Numbered from the stretch's first letter, positions 1 to 10,717 are shown. The stretch: 64,000 nt of DNA from Buchnera aphidicola (Diuraphis noxia) (GCF_001700895.1 NZ_CP013259.1:372001-436000), one strand, 5' to 3'. The notes: a model not told the origin generated them from the letters alone. Numbers and translations are program-made.

Positions 1-411
1 GCGAAACCAAATGTTGAAAGTGGTTTAGAAAAACCGGATCAAGATGGATATCCAATAGGTTTTTTAAAAGTATTTAATATCCTTTCTAATGGTGAAATTA
101 TTGGTACTTATTCGAACGAAAAAACACAATCAATAGGTCAAATATTATTATCAAATTTCAAAAATCCTGAAAAATTACAACGTGAAAGTGGTAGCACATG
201 GTCTGTAACTTCAGAATCTGGTTCCGAAAAAATAGGTGTAGCAGGTAATATAGGATTTGGCATGATAAATAAAAAAATATTAGAAGGATCTAATGTGGAT
301 TTAAATAAAGAATTGCTTAATATGATTATTGCACAACGTAATTATCAATCAAATGCGCAATCTTTTAAAGCAGAAGATAGATTAGTTAGTACATTAATAA
401 ATTTAAAATAA
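1..411 (+). CDS. flgE: Flagellar hook protein FlgE (3' part only)
   Basis: The reading frame is open from base 1 and ends at TAA 409-411, giving 136 C-terminal residues; the start lies before the window. FlgE polymerises into the extracellular hook that joins rod and filament. The end of the protein has the C-terminal helical D0 segment shared by axial flagellar proteins ([20 protein letters not shown]), in which a heptad pattern packs in the tube core. The stretch before it ([15 protein letters not shown]) is also typical of FlgE. It is directly followed by flgF, as in the E. coli flg operon. Identification is secure from the C-terminal motif and position. Confidence 0.95.
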   Translation, partial: AKPNVESGLEKPDQDGYPIGFLKVFNILSNGEIIGTYSNEKTQSIGQILLSNFKNPEKLQRESGSTWSVTSESGSEKIGVAGNIGFGMINKKILEGSNVDLNKELLNMIIAQRNYQSNAQSFKAEDRLVSTLINLK

Positions 412-436
412 TTTATAAATAGGGTTACAAGTTATT

Positions 437-1195
437 ATGGAAAATTCAATATATAACTCTATGATTGCAGCCAATCAACTATTGAATAAACAAACTGTTA
501 TTTCTAATAATTTAGCTAATATTTCAACAACAGGTTTTAAAGAAACATTTAATTATATTCTACAAAATAATGATATAAAAAACTTATATAATAAGTATGA
601 TAAAATCATAAAAGAATATTATAATCTATCTCCAGGAATCTTAAATTACACAGAAAGAAACTTAGATTTATTTGTAAAAGATAATGGCTGGTTTTCAGTT
701 CGAGATATAAATGGTCAAGAAGCATATACAAAAAATGGTCACTTAACAATTAATCCTGATAGAAAGTTAACTATACAAAATAACGAAATAATTGGACATA
801 ATTGTAGTATAAAAATACCAAATAGTGTGAATGTAAAAGTTTTATCTAATGGAATAATAACTTCTATCGAGAAAAAGAATAATAAAATTTTTGAAAAAAT
901 AATAGGTCAATTAAAATTAGTAACACTTCCTAATAAAGATCTTATACGACAACAAAATGGATTGTTTTATTTGAAACCAAACAATGAAGTTTTAAATAAA
1001 TATAATTATACAATTTCTCATGATAATAATGTACGTATAAAATCAGGAGTATTAGAATCAAGTAATGTCAATGCTACTAAAAATATGATAGAAATGATAT
1101 CAAATGCTAGACAATTTGAAACGCAAATGAAAATGATATCAATGTGTGATAAAAATTATGAGTATGCAAATCAATTGATTAATATCAATAATTAA
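437..1195 (+). CDS. flgF: Flagellar proximal rod protein FlgF
   Basis: FlgF is one of the rod proteins crossing the periplasm in the flagellar basal body. The 252 residues match the usual length of about 251. The N-terminal rod signature is present ([19 protein letters not shown], about residues 18-36), and the C-terminal helix ([20 protein letters not shown]) is the matching D0 strand. The middle is Asn/Lys/Ile-rich and diverged. It starts at ATG 437, 25 nt after flgE, and is followed by flgG with a short gap, so it is probably co-transcribed. The neighbour flgG is longer and better conserved, which separates the two paralogues. Confidence 0.95.
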   Translation: MENSIYNSMIAANQLLNKQTVISNNLANISTTGFKETFNYILQNNDIKNLYNKYDKIIKEYYNLSPGILNYTERNLDLFVKDNGWFSVRDINGQEAYTKNGHLTINPDRKLTIQNNEIIGHNCSIKIPNSVNVKVLSNGIITSIEKKNNKIFEKIIGQLKLVTLPNKDLIRQQNGLFYLKPNNEVLNKYNYTISHDNNVRIKSGVLESSNVNATKNMIEMISNARQFETQMKMISMCDKNYEYANQLININN

Positions 1196-1223
1196 AAAAA
1201 ATTAAATAATAGGATAAAGAAAT

Positions 1224-2006
1224 ATGATTTCTTCTTTATGGATTGCCAAAACGGGTCTTGATGCTCAACAAATTAATATGAATGTTATTTCTAATAATTT
1301 AGCTAATGTCAGTACTAATGGATTTAAACGTTATAGAGCAGTATTTGAAGATTTAATGTATCAAACAATACGACAAGCAGGAACTAATTCATCAATTGAT
1401 ACGAATTTACCATCAGGATTACAATTAGGTACTGGAGTAAGACCAGTAGCAACTGAAAGAATTCATAGTCAGGGGAATTTATCAAAAACAGATTCATTAA
1501 AAGATGTAGCAATTAATGGTCCTGGTTTTTTTCAAGTACAATTGTCAAATGGTAATATAGCATATACAAGAGATGGTTCATTTCAATTAAACCAAAATGG
1601 TCAATTAGTGACCAATAGTGGGTTTCCTATAATACCTGAAATTAACATACCTGCTAATGCATTAAATATTAACATAGCAAGAGATGGAGTCATTAGTGTT
1701 TCAATTCAAGGACAAATACAACCTGTTGTTCTTGGGCAATTGAATTTAACTAATTTTGTTAATAATTCTGGATTAGAAAGTTTAGGTGAGAATTTATATC
1801 AAGAAACACAAGCTTCTGGAATACCAGTCGATACTGTTCCTGGATTAAACGGAACTGGTTTATTATATCAAGGATATGTTGAAACTTCCAATGTTAATGT
1901 TGCTGAAGAATTAGTGAATATGATTCAAACACAAAGAGCTTATGAAATAAATAGCAAATCTATTAATACATCAGATCAAATGTTACAAAAATTATCTCAG
2001 CTATAA
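1224..2006 (+). CDS. flgG: Flagellar distal rod protein FlgG
   Basis: FlgG builds the distal rod of the flagellar basal body, the part surrounded by the L and P rings. The 260-residue length equals that of the E. coli protein. Residues about 1-45 carry the rod/hook N-terminal motif ([14 protein letters not shown]). The centre keeps FlgG-specific sequence ([30 protein letters not shown]). The C-terminus has [20 protein letters not shown], the canonical axial-protein helix. It is clearly better conserved than flgF or flgK, suggesting stronger selection on the rod. A start at ATG 1224 follows an AGG-containing stretch with normal spacing. It sits within the co-oriented flgE-flgK run. Confidence 0.98.
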   Translation: MISSLWIAKTGLDAQQINMNVISNNLANVSTNGFKRYRAVFEDLMYQTIRQAGTNSSIDTNLPSGLQLGTGVRPVATERIHSQGNLSKTDSLKDVAINGPGFFQVQLSNGNIAYTRDGSFQLNQNGQLVTNSGFPIIPEINIPANALNINIARDGVISVSIQGQIQPVVLGQLNLTNFVNNSGLESLGENLYQETQASGIPVDTVPGLNGTGLLYQGYVETSNVNVAEELVNMIQTQRAYEINSKSINTSDQMLQKLSQL

Positions 2007-2105
2007 TGATGTATTTTGTATCATATTTATATTCATACTATTTTTATAGTAGGTTTTGATAAAACTTTATATATTAAACGTCTATTATTAAAAGGTGACT
2101 TTTTC

Positions 2106-2822
2106 GTGATAAAGTTGTTTTTTTATAAAAATAAATATTATTTGACTGCTGTCTTTTTATTATTAATGCAAAGTTGTGCTGCTGTTCAACAAAGACCTTT
2201 AGTTTCAGGGATTACAACTGCTGTAGCACCTAATATTTGGCCTAGAGTGGTAAATGGTTCTTTATTTCAAGAAAAAACACCTATAAGTTATGGATATCAA
2301 TCATTATTTGAAGATCATCATGCGCATAACGTTGGAGATACTGTAACTGTTGTGCTTCAAGAAAATATAAGTGCTAGTAATAGCTCTGTTTCAAATATGA
2401 GTCGAGATGGCACTACAAATGTAGGCATGGGCGTTTCACCAGGTCAACTATCTCCAATGTTAGGTATGAATTTAAAAAATTCACAATATGGTTTAAACAG
2501 CATAGGAAAAAATGATTTTTCTGGAAAGGGTAGTAATTCGGCAAAAAATACATTTAGTGGACTTATTACTGTAACTGTTAAAAAAGTTCTTCCAAATGGA
2601 AACTTAAAAGTTATAGGAGAAAAACAAGTCGCTATTAATAACGGTATAGAATATATTCGTTTTTCAGGAGTAATTAATCCTAGTAATATTAATAAAAATA
2701 ACTTAATTGTATCAACTCAAATCGCTGATACCCGTATTGAATATTTAACTCATGGAACTGTTAACGAAATGAACAGCATGGGATGGCTACAAAAACTTTT
2801 ATTAAAAATTTCTCCAATATAA
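2106..2822 (+). CDS. flgH: Flagellar L-ring lipoprotein FlgH
   Basis: FlgH forms the L ring that seats the flagellar rod in the outer membrane. I choose GTG 2106 because AAAGGTG at 2091-2097 is a good ribosome binding site for it, and because translation from there gives a compact lipoprotein signal peptide with lipobox LMQSC and lipidated Cys at residue 24. An in-frame TTG further upstream (2016) would add an implausible hydrophilic extension. The resulting 238 residues fit the family length of about 232. Conserved FlgH features include [20 protein letters not shown] and the C-terminal [17 protein letters not shown] strand. Together with flgI it shows that the outer rings of the basal body are retained. 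Confidence 0.95.
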   Translation: MIKLFFYKNKYYLTAVFLLLMQSCAAVQQRPLVSGITTAVAPNIWPRVVNGSLFQEKTPISYGYQSLFEDHHAHNVGDTVTVVLQENISASNSSVSNMSRDGTTNVGMGVSPGQLSPMLGMNLKNSQYGLNSIGKNDFSGKGSNSAKNTFSGLITVTVKKVLPNGNLKVIGEKQVAINNGIEYIRFSGVINPSNINKNNLIVSTQIADTRIEYLTHGTVNEMNSMGWLQKLLLKISPI

Positions 2823-2880
2823 ATATATATAAAATTAAATAACTAGAAAAGATTGAAAATTCTATTTTTTTCTAATTTAC

Positions 2881-2915
2881 ATCTCATAAAGAATAATATG
2901 TTTTCTTTATGAGAT
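2881..2915. repeat. 13-bp perfect inverted repeat between flgH and flgI
   Basis: The arms 2881-2893 and 2903-2915 are exact reverse complements separated by 9 nt. They lie 58 nt after the flgH stop, in the largest gap of the flg cluster (2823-3045). There is no T run after either arm, so it is a weak candidate for a classical terminator. It may instead stabilise or process the flg mRNA, or separate the flgH and flgI transcripts. Confidence 0.55.
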
Positions 2916-3045
2916 ACATATTAATTATCAAAAAAAACAAAATAATAAAATGTAAGAATTTTATATGATTACAAAATTCATTCAAAATAAGATATTTATA
3001 TATAATTTAATATTTTTAAAACAGTGAATTCCTAAAAGGTTTTTT

Positions 3046-4161
3046 ATGTCTAAAACAATATCATTATTAAAATTTATTATTTTTATTGTAGTTAGTTTGT
3101 CTTTTTCTTCTCATGCTGAAAAAATACGAGATTTAACTAGTGTACAAGGAATTCGAGATAACCAACTTATTGGTTATGGTTTAATAGTAGGTTTAGATGG
3201 CACTGGTGATCAATCAATGCAAGCACCTTTTACTAATCAATCATTGAGTAATATGTTATCACAATTAAATGTTGCTATTCCTCCAGATATTAATATGCAG
3301 TTAAAAAATGTAGCTGCAGTAATTGTCACAGCTAATTTACCACCATTTAGTCATATGGGTGAAAAAATAGACGTAAAAGTTTCTTCTATAGGGAATTCTA
3401 AAAGCCTTAAAGGGGGGACATTATTAATGACACCTTTAAAAGGAACAGATAATCAAATTTATGCTATTGCTCAGGGTGATGTATTAGTATCTGAAAAAGA
3501 TCGTTTTGGTAAAAAAATAAATTATATAAATTTAAACCAAGTTAATTCTGGAATCATTAATCGTGGTGCAACTATAGAACGTGAAGTCAAAACTAATTTT
3601 GGTAAAAATAGCACAATTAATTTACAATTAAATCAAGAGGATTTTAGTATAGCACAACGTATTAGTGATTTAATTAATATAAAATATCCAGATACTGCAA
3701 TTCCTATTAATTCTAAAACAGTTCAATTAAATACTTCAGCAAATAATGATGTACAGGTACATATGTTATCTAACATTCAGAATTTAGACATTTCTTTGCC
3801 GTCTCAAGAAGCTAAAGTAGTAGTAAATCCTCGTACTGGTTCAATTGTTATTAATCAAGCAGTGAAATTAAGTTCATGTATAATTTCAAATGGCAATATT
3901 TCTATTGCAATAAATGAAACAACTAACAAAAACAAAGATTTTGATTTCTTAAAGTTAGTTAAAAACTATAACAAAAAAGAAGACTTATCAGAAGATATAC
4001 TAAATAAAAATTATATGAATCACATTTTTTCAAATCAAGAAAATTTGAATAAAATAGTTAAATCTCTGAATATATTAGGTGCTGAACCTGATGAATTGAT
4101 ATCTATTTTACAATTAATGAAAAGTGCTGGTTGTTTAAATGCCAAATTGGAAATAATCTAA
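3046..4161 (+). CDS. flgI: Flagellar P-ring protein FlgI
   Basis: FlgI assembles the periplasmic P ring around the flagellar rod in the peptidoglycan layer. The 371 residues match the family (about 365). Residues 1-24 form a Sec signal peptide ending SSHA before EKIRDL. The mature N-terminus (RDLTSVQGIRDNQLIGYGLI) is the diagnostic FlgI motif, followed by GLDGTGDQ and MLSQLNV. The C-terminal segment LIKSLNILGAEPDELISILQ-like sequence is also family-typical. AGG precedes ATG 3046 at suitable distance. Its stop codon TAA 4159-4161 overlaps the flgJ start by one base (TAATG), indicating translational coupling. Confidence 0.97.
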   Translation: MSKTISLLKFIIFIVVSLSFSSHAEKIRDLTSVQGIRDNQLIGYGLIVGLDGTGDQSMQAPFTNQSLSNMLSQLNVAIPPDINMQLKNVAAVIVTANLPPFSHMGEKIDVKVSSIGNSKSLKGGTLLMTPLKGTDNQIYAIAQGDVLVSEKDRFGKKINYINLNQVNSGIINRGATIEREVKTNFGKNSTINLQLNQEDFSIAQRISDLINIKYPDTAIPINSKTVQLNTSANNDVQVHMLSNIQNLDISLPSQEAKVVVNPRTGSIVINQAVKLSSCIISNGNISIAINETTNKNKDFDFLKLVKNYNKKEDLSEDILNKNYMNHIFSNQENLNKIVKSLNILGAEPDELISILQLMKSAGCLNAKLEII

Positions 4162-4469
4162 TGAAAAATAATTTAAATATTTTAAATCATAGTACACAAT
4201 TTGTTAACGAACTCAAATATCAAATTCGTAACGATCCGAAAAAATATTTACGACAAACAGCTATGGAAGTAGAAAGTTTGTTTATTCAGATTTTACTTAA
4301 AAGCATGAGAGATTCTTTACCAAAAGAGAGTTCATTAGATAATAATCAAAGTCGTTTGTATGAAGAAATATATGATCAAAAAATTTCCCAAGAAATGAGT
4401 AAAAAGGGGATAGGATTAACAGAAGTTATATTAAATCAAATTGATCCAGAAAAAATTAATAAAAAATAA
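4161..4469 (+). CDS. flgJ: Truncated FlgJ: rod-assembly domain only
   Basis: FlgJ normally has an N-terminal rod-capping domain and a C-terminal peptidoglycan hydrolase of about 150 residues (313 residues in E. coli). Here only 102 residues remain: the N-terminal scaffold domain, with the FlgJ signature AMEVESLFIQILLKSMRDSL and the GIGLTEVILNQI end. The muramidase domain is absent and no remnant of it fits in the 54-nt gap before flgK. ATG 4161 is chosen over an upstream in-frame codon because it abuts the flgI stop and gives the expected MKNNLN start. Loss of the hydrolase is plausible in an organism with a thin or modified wall, but that is inference. Confidence 0.93.
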   Translation: MKNNLNILNHSTQFVNELKYQIRNDPKKYLRQTAMEVESLFIQILLKSMRDSLPKESSLDNNQSRLYEEIYDQKISQEMSKKGIGLTEVILNQIDPEKINKK

Positions 4470-4523
4470 AAATTTTATGAAAAATTATCAATATATTTAA
4501 AAAAATTACATGTAGGAGAAAAC

Positions 4524-6194
4524 ATGAGTTCTATCTTTAATTTAGCCATTGCAGGTATAAATGCAATGAAAATCATGATTGATAATACTACTGATAAAAT
4601 AAATCATCCTAATCAAGAAAATATAGCAAGACGTATTTTTATAGAAAATACTGTACAAAATTCTAATCTTGATCATTCTGTCAAGGTAAAAGAAATATAT
4701 GATAGGTATAACGATTTTATTACCGAAGAAAGAAGAAAAACTCAAGCCCAAGTACAAGACGATCAAACTCAAATTGAGCAATTATTGAAATTAGAAGATT
4801 TATTATGCGAAAAATCAAGTATTTTTAATAAAGTACTTAAAATGTTATATCAAACAATATATAAACATATTGGTTTTAAAAACATAATCTTAAGACAAGA
4901 TCAATTCGAAAACTACTTAAAAGAAAGCGAGATAGAACAAGAAGCAAAAAAACTAGTTTTAGAAATAAATAATTTTGATAAAAAATTAAATTTTTTAGAA
5001 GAAGATATAAAAAAAAACATCATGAATAACATAATACGGGCTAATGAATTAATTGACAAAATTCATGATGCTACTATAGATATTCGTTATTTTCCTGTTA
5101 AAGAATTACCTAATAGAATCGACAGTTTTATTGATAAACGAGATCATTTAGTAGATGAATTAAATGATTTAATTGGAATAAAAGTAGTTAAAGGAAATGA
5201 TAGTTATAAAATTTACCTTAATAATGGTATTTGTATTATAGATAATAATCATAAACAAAATTTAATACCACTTATTTCTAAATCTGATGAAAAATACATC
5301 AGTATAGGATATATTGACGAAAATGAAAATAAAGTAAAAAAAATAGAAAATATGGTTTCAAATTCAATTTTAGGTGCTTTATTTAAATTTAAAAGAGAAG
5401 ATTTAACTAATACAAGAAATAAAATTAGTCAATTAACAGTTAAATTTTCTCATATTATTGATAGTCATTTTTTATTAGGATATGATATATTTTCACACTT
5501 CGGCAAAAAGTTATTCAATATTAGTCAACCAGAAGTCATACCTAGTTCAACAAATCGTTCGTCTCCTATGACATCAGTAAAATGGATTGATAAGGGCAGT
5601 GCTAAAGACACAGATTATATTATATATTTTAAAAATAATAACTGGATCATCACAAAGTTATCTGATCGTACTATAGTATCTCCTTTTATACATCATTTAG
5701 ACAATGGATCAGTATTCATTACATTTGATGGAATAGAATTTGCAGTCACAGCAGAAAATACTGATGGTAATATTTATATGATAAAACCATATTCTAACAC
5801 ATTAAAAGAATTTCAAGTTTTAGTAGATTCTACTTATGTTAATCTACTTCACAACAACAATATAGATAATATTCAAAAAAATCCTGATTTTTTTATGAAA
5901 AATATTACAACATATTTCACTGAAGAGTCTTCAAGTGATGATACAGAAACTCTTGATCAATCTTATCAAAAATTTTCTAAATCTATAACTCATAAATGTA
6001 AATCATTAGAAGAAAAAATTCCATTTAAAAAAAATATGATTAGGATACTTCATGATAAAAAAGCATCTATGTTTAATAATATGGAACAAAATTATGAAAA
6101 TTTAAATTTTCAACAAGAAGCTTATCTCGCAAATGTCAGAGTATTACAAGTAGCAGAAAAAATCTTTAATGAGATAATTGAATGTTACAGTTAA
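4524..6194 (+). CDS. flgK: Flagellar hook-filament junction protein FlgK (strongly diverged)
   Basis: FlgK is the first hook-associated protein, sitting between hook and filament. The 556 residues are close to the usual 547. Only the ends are readily recognised: N-terminal MSSIFNLAIAGINAMKIMID in place of the usual axial motif, and C-terminal NLNFQQEAYLANVRVLQVAEKIFNEII, the FlgK/FlgL-type D0 helix. The middle is Asn/Lys/Ile-rich with little clear similarity. Position after flgJ and before the convergent rne supports the call. GGAG at 4515-4518 precedes ATG 4524. In E. coli flgL follows; here it is missing, and no filament gene is in the window, so the role of FlgK without a filament is open. 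Confidence 0.85.
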   Translation: MSSIFNLAIAGINAMKIMIDNTTDKINHPNQENIARRIFIENTVQNSNLDHSVKVKEIYDRYNDFITEERRKTQAQVQDDQTQIEQLLKLEDLLCEKSSIFNKVLKMLYQTIYKHIGFKNIILRQDQFENYLKESEIEQEAKKLVLEINNFDKKLNFLEEDIKKNIMNNIIRANELIDKIHDATIDIRYFPVKELPNRIDSFIDKRDHLVDELNDLIGIKVVKGNDSYKIYLNNGICIIDNNHKQNLIPLISKSDEKYISIGYIDENENKVKKIENMVSNSILGALFKFKREDLTNTRNKISQLTVKFSHIIDSHFLLGYDIFSHFGKKLFNISQPEVIPSSTNRSSPMTSVKWIDKGSAKDTDYIIYFKNNNWIITKLSDRTIVSPFIHHLDNGSVFITFDGIEFAVTAENTDGNIYMIKPYSNTLKEFQVLVDSTYVNLLHNNNIDNIQKNPDFFMKNITTYFTEESSSDDTETLDQSYQKFSKSITHKCKSLEEKIPFKKNMIRILHDKKASMFNNMEQNYENLNFQQEAYLANVRVLQVAEKIFNEIIECYS

Positions 6195-6203
6195 AAAAAT
6201 ATC

Positions 6204-6292
6204 TTTTCTAAACAATTAGTACTTATAAAAAATAAAAACTTACTTTATTTCAGTAAGTTTTTATTTTTTATAAGTACTAATTGTTTGGAAAA
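6204..6292. terminator. Bidirectional terminator with 35-bp perfect stem, flgK/rne
   Basis: The arms 6210-6244 and 6252-6286 are perfect 35-bp reverse complements around the 7-nt loop TTATTTC. The pairing extends outward to about 6204/6292 through one T-G position. It lies between the convergent ends of flgK (6194) and rne (6359), where a two-way terminator is expected. The stem is far longer than typical intrinsic terminators and is mostly A-T; A- and T-rich flanks give U tracts on both transcripts. Confidence 0.85.
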
Positions 6293-6358
6293 AATATTCT
6301 TTATAAGAATTTTTCAAAAATGTAGTTTTTAAAAACAATTAATTATAATAAAAATCTT

Positions 6359-9061
6359 TTATTTAGGTTTTGAAACTGGTGAATTAGAAAAATTTGTTGC
6401 AGAATGCGCTCCTGCAGAATTTTTTCGCATAATATTCGATTCGATGATTAAAAAATTGGAATTTACAATCGATTTTTTTTCTTGTAAACAGGAATTTTCC
6501 GAAATTTTTGTTATGGGTGCACTAGATTGATTTATTGTTTTTGTAACTAACACAATGTTAGATTGTATGGTCTTTTTAATTTTATTATTATTTCTAAAAT
6601 TTTTTTTAAAATAATTTATTTTATTTTTTGTTTTTAAAAAAGATTTTTTTTTAAATTTTTGATTGTATTCTGTTGGTTTTAACAATTTTTGATTTTTAAT
6701 TTTTTTTTCCATACTAATAATAGAAGCAATATTTAAATTTTTATTAGTAATAATATTTGTTTGTTTTTTAACTTTTTTTTCATTTAATATTCGGTTTTTC
6801 ATCAAACCTTTTCTTAATGTCAATGCTAATGAATGAACTGAAGATATGATACTAGGATTATTAAAAAGAACATTATTCATATTGTATTTTTCTAATATAT
6901 CTGTTTTAAAATATTTTTCTCCTATATAACAATCATGTGTTTGACTCTTTTTATTTATATAGTTATTTAACTGATTTTTGTTATTATCAAAACAATTTTT
7001 GTCTTTAACATCATTTAACTTTTCATGATTAAAAAATTCTTTTTTATCTTTTTTATCTTTTTTAAAAAAATTATTATCTTTGATTAATTTTATATTTATA
7101 TTTTCTGAAAATGTATTATTTAAATCTTTAGTTTCCATATCTAATTGTATATTCGAATTATTTTCTTTATTTTTACCTAAGGATAATTTCTTTTTATTAA
7201 GCAATTTAGAAAAAAATTCAATTTTTTCTTTATTTAAGAAATGATGTTTTTTTTTAAAATAAATATTATTTTTACTTTGAAAAATATTTTTTTTAAAAAT
7301 ATCACTCGTAAGAAAGATACGTTTCATTAAAAATGAACTTTTTAACCAAGTGATAATCTTAATCATCAGATTATTGAATGATATGTTCGAAATATTTTTA
7401 TGATAGTTATCTTTTTTATATATAGTTTCTTTTTTTGTTTTGGTACAGTTATGTTTAAAAATATTAGAATTATTTAAATATAATTTTTCTTTTTTCTTTT
7501 TTTCAAAAAAACTATGTTTTAAAATATGTGTAGTTTTATTTTTTTTAAGTGTAGAAAGACCATAGCTAGTAGAATTTATACTTTCACCTTTTTTAATTCT
7601 AGAAACAGAATAATGTGGAGTTTTCATTGTTTTACTAGGAACAATAATAGTTTTTCCTCCAGCTTGACGTTTTTCTATAGCATGTACTGCGTCTCGTTTT
7701 TCATTTAATAAATAACAAGCGATTTCTATAGGAACTATAGCATGTACTTCATATGTATTTTCTTTTAAAGCTTCTTCTTCAATTAAACGTAAAATAGACA
7801 ACGACAAAGATTCATTATCTCTAATAGTACCTGTCCCTGTACATCTTGGACAAACATGATGAGTAGATTCACCTAAAGATGAACTTAATCTTTGTCTTGA
7901 CATTTCTAATAATCCAAATTTAGAAATTTGACCAATTTGAATTCGAGCTCTATCTTCACGAACGATTTCACGTAATCTATTTTCAATAGCACGTTGATGA
8001 TTAACAGGCGTCATATCTATAAAGTCAATGACTATTAAACCTCCTAAATCTCGTAGACGTAATTGACGAGAAATTTCATCAACTGCTTCAAGATTTGTAT
8101 TAAATGCAGTAGATTCTATATCTATTCCGTTTTTAGAACGAGAGGAATTAATATCTATAGCAGTTAAAGCTTCTGTACTATCTACCATAATTGATCCTCC
8201 CGAAGGGAGTCTCACTTTTCTCTGAAATGCAGAATCTATCTGTGTTTCAATTTGAAAATAGCTAAATAATGGAACTTCTCCAGTATATAATTTTATTTTG
8301 TTAATAAAATCAGGTCGACCTAAAAAGGTAATATGTTCACGGGCTAAATTCAAAAATTTAGGATTATCAATTAAAATTTCTCCAATATCTTGTCGTAAAT
8401 AATCACGAAAAGCACGTACAATGACATTACTTTCTTGATGAATTAAAAATGGTGCAGATCTTTTTTTTGCTATTTTTTGAATTGTATCCCAGTGTTTTAA
8501 TCTTAAGGATAAATCCCATCTTAATGATTCTATAGATTTTCCTGCTCCAGCAGTACGAATAATTAAACTCATATGTTCAGGTAATTTTAATGATACTAGT
8601 AATTCTTTTAATATCATTCTATCATTCCCTTCAATTCTTCTTGATATACCAGAAGATTTAGGATTGTTTGGCATAAGCACTAAATAACTTCCTACTAAAC
8701 TCACGAAAGTAGTTAACGCTGCTCCTTTTGTTCCTCTTTCTTCTTTGTCTATTTGAACAATAATTTCTTGTCCTTCTTGTAAAACATCTTTAATATTATA
8801 ACGTAAATTATAAGTGATACATTTTGGCAAGTAATTTTTAGAAATTTCTTTCAACGGTAAAAAACCGTGTTTTTCTTCACCATAATCTACAAAAGCTGCT
8901 TCTAAACTAGGTTCAATATGAACAATTTTCCCTTTATATATATTTGATTTTTTTTGTTCTGATCCTAAAGTTTCTATATCTAGATCATATAAACGTTGAC
9001 CATCGACAAGGGCTACACGCAACTCTTCCTGCTGAGTTGCATTAATTAACATTCTCTTCAT
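6359..9061 (-). CDS. rne: Ribonuclease E
   Basis: RNase E is the endonuclease that starts mRNA decay and processes rRNA and tRNA, and scaffolds the degradosome. The start is ATG 9061 ([20 protein letters not shown], as in E. coli); an in-frame ATG 45 nt upstream would add a non-homologous leader. Residues 1 to about 500 are highly conserved: S1 domain, catalytic Asp residues in LTAIDINSS and VIDFIDMTP, and the zinc-link CPRCTGTG. Residues about 510-900 are a Lys/Asn/Phe-rich degenerate scaffold. The last residues ([19 protein letters not shown]) resemble the PNPase-binding tip of E. coli RNase E. Total 900 residues against 1061 in E. coli. Confidence 0.98.
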   Translation of the reverse strand: MKRMLINATQQEELRVALVDGQRLYDLDIETLGSEQKKSNIYKGKIVHIEPSLEAAFVDYGEEKHGFLPLKEISKNYLPKCITYNLRYNIKDVLQEGQEIIVQIDKEERGTKGAALTTFVSLVGSYLVLMPNNPKSSGISRRIEGNDRMILKELLVSLKLPEHMSLIIRTAGAGKSIESLRWDLSLRLKHWDTIQKIAKKRSAPFLIHQESNVIVRAFRDYLRQDIGEILIDNPKFLNLAREHITFLGRPDFINKIKLYTGEVPLFSYFQIETQIDSAFQRKVRLPSGGSIMVDSTEALTAIDINSSRSKNGIDIESTAFNTNLEAVDEISRQLRLRDLGGLIVIDFIDMTPVNHQRAIENRLREIVREDRARIQIGQISKFGLLEMSRQRLSSSLGESTHHVCPRCTGTGTIRDNESLSLSILRLIEEEALKENTYEVHAIVPIEIACYLLNEKRDAVHAIEKRQAGGKTIIVPSKTMKTPHYSVSRIKKGESINSTSYGLSTLKKNKTTHILKHSFFEKKKKEKLYLNNSNIFKHNCTKTKKETIYKKDNYHKNISNISFNNLMIKIITWLKSSFLMKRIFLTSDIFKKNIFQSKNNIYFKKKHHFLNKEKIEFFSKLLNKKKLSLGKNKENNSNIQLDMETKDLNNTFSENINIKLIKDNNFFKKDKKDKKEFFNHEKLNDVKDKNCFDNNKNQLNNYINKKSQTHDCYIGEKYFKTDILEKYNMNNVLFNNPSIISSVHSLALTLRKGLMKNRILNEKKVKKQTNIITNKNLNIASIISMEKKIKNQKLLKPTEYNQKFKKKSFLKTKNKINYFKKNFRNNNKIKKTIQSNIVLVTKTINQSSAPITKISENSCLQEKKSIVNSNFLIIESNIMRKNSAGAHSATNFSNSPVSKPK

Positions 9062-9261
9062 TGTAACGTTTTCTCTCTTATTTTTATAAATAAGTAAATA
9101 CATCAACAGGAAATATAAAGCCGCAAAAAATTAATTTATTATTATAATAATATGATTTTTATTTGAAATACCTATAAAAATAAGTTTTTTATAAAAAATT
9201 CAAAATAAAAAAGTTGAAATATAAATGTATAAAAAAATTACTTAAAATAGAGATTTTTTTG

Positions 9262-10206
9262 ATGAAATATAAAATACTACCTGTATCTATTATATATATT
9301 AATGAAAATATGATAAACCAACGAGTAGATAATTTTATGCATAGTAGATTTAAAAATCTACCTAAAAGCATGATTTATCGTATTATAAGAACAGGAAAAA
9401 TTCGAATTAATAAAAAAAAAATCAAACCATATTATAAATTAAAATTAGGTGATATACTTAAAATTCCTCCAATAAAAATCTTCAAAGATATAAAACATGT
9501 TTGTTTTTCCACAAGTCACGATCAAAATTTATTAAAAAATATTATATATGAAGACGATGATTTATTAATTATTAATAAACCTTCCGGAATTGCAGTACAT
9601 GGAGGTAGCGGATTAAATTTCGGAATTATTGAATATTTTCGAAAACTACGTCCACTAGAAAAATTTCTTGAACTTGTACATCGTTTAGATCGTGAAACAT
9701 CAGGTATATTAATATTAGCAAAAAAACGTTTATCTCTAATTTCTTTACATAAACAATTAAGAGAAAAAAAAGTTAAAAAAAAATATATAGGATTAGTACA
9801 TGGTTTGTGGCCATTAAATATAACAAAAATTTCAAAACCGTTATTAAAACTTAAATGGAATAAAATACAAAAAAAAGTATTAATTGATTCATCTGGCAAA
9901 CCTTCAGAAACGTATTTTGATATAAAAAAAAGATTTTCTTCATCAACATTACTATCAATTATTCCTAAAACTGGTAGAACACATCAAATTCGAGTACATA
10001 CTTCATATATTGGACATCCAATAGTGTTCGATAAAAGATATGGAAAAAATAATTTAGATACCAATATAAAAAATAAAATAAATATTAATAGACTTTTATT
10101 ACATTCTAGTGAAATTAATTTTATTCATCCAAGAAATAATAATAAAATGTGCATATATGCTCCATTAGATGAAAAATTTAAGGATTTTCTGAATAAAATT
10201 GTTTAA
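9262..10206 (+). CDS. rluC: 23S rRNA pseudouridine synthase RluC
   Basis: RluC makes pseudouridines at positions 955, 2504 and 2580 of 23S rRNA. The 314-residue protein (E. coli 319) has an N-terminal S4-like RNA-binding domain ([20 protein letters not shown]) and the RluA-family catalytic motif [16 protein letters not shown], whose Asp is the nucleophile. It also has [17 protein letters not shown] near the C-terminus. ATG 9262 is preferred over an earlier in-frame codon at 9214 because it gives the E. coli-like start length and has AGAG upstream. It is divergent from rne, exactly as in E. coli. An in-frame A10 tract lies at 9412-9421. Confidence 0.97.
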   Translation: MKYKILPVSIIYINENMINQRVDNFMHSRFKNLPKSMIYRIIRTGKIRINKKKIKPYYKLKLGDILKIPPIKIFKDIKHVCFSTSHDQNLLKNIIYEDDDLLIINKPSGIAVHGGSGLNFGIIEYFRKLRPLEKFLELVHRLDRETSGILILAKKRLSLISLHKQLREKKVKKKYIGLVHGLWPLNITKISKPLLKLKWNKIQKKVLIDSSGKPSETYFDIKKRFSSSTLLSIIPKTGRTHQIRVHTSYIGHPIVFDKRYGKNNLDTNIKNKININRLLLHSSEINFIHPRNNNKMCIYAPLDEKFKDFLNKIV

Positions 10207-10289
10207 TTTTTTTAAAAATATTTCAATATAAAAAAATATTTTTTTGTATTAAAATAATCTTTAAAATATATAATAAAGAGATATATAAC

Positions 10290-10454
10290 ATGGCTGTTCA
10301 AAAAAGCAAACCTACTCGTTCTAAAAGAGGAATGAGACGTTCTCATGATTTTTTGACAACACAAGCTTTATCTATAGATAAATTTTGTGGAGAAACACAT
10401 ATTCGACATCATATTACTCTGAACGGATATTATAAAGGCAAAAAAATGATCTAA
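10290..10454 (+). CDS. rpmF: 50S ribosomal protein L32
   Basis: This 54-residue gene encodes L32, a small structural protein of the large ribosomal subunit. The start [20 protein letters not shown] is unmistakable L32, and the C-terminal [14 protein letters not shown] fits. Length is 57 in E. coli. AAAGAG at 10275-10280 is the likely ribosome binding site for ATG 10290. In E. coli it lies in yceD-rpmF-plsX-fabH-fabD; here yceD, plsX and fabH are all absent and a hairpin follows the stop codon, so L32 is probably transcribed apart from the fab genes. Confidence 0.97.
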   Translation: MAVQKSKPTRSKRGMRRSHDFLTTQALSIDKFCGETHIRHHITLNGYYKGKKMI

Positions 10455-10462
10455 TATATAAA

Positions 10463-10490
10463 AAATGGTGCTTTTAAAACAGCACCGTTT
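10463..10490 (+). terminator. Hairpin after rpmF
   Basis: GGTGCT (10467-10472) pairs with AGCACC (10481-10486), and the pairing extends through flanking A/T bases to 10463 and 10490. It starts 9 nt after the rpmF stop. The T tract after the stem is short (GTTTATA), so termination may be partial. It is one of the few G+C-rich segments of this intergenic region, which argues for selection. Confidence 0.6.
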
Positions 10491-10717
10491 ATACGATAAA
10501 TATTAAATTTTAATTGACATTTTGAAAAATATATTTTTTAGAAAGATTCTATCTTATTAAGATAATATAAAAATCTTAAATATAAATACTATTTAAAATT
10601 TTTTTATATAAAATATTTAAAATTAATGACATATATTTCAATGAAATAATATAAAACATGTTTTTTTATATTTATGAAATTTTTAAACAATAATTTTAAA
10701 TATACTAGGTAATAAAA

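Noticed and set aside
9522-9899. 125-codon frame on the minus strand inside rluC
   Set aside because: It covers the catalytic core of RluC on the opposite strand and has no independent support.
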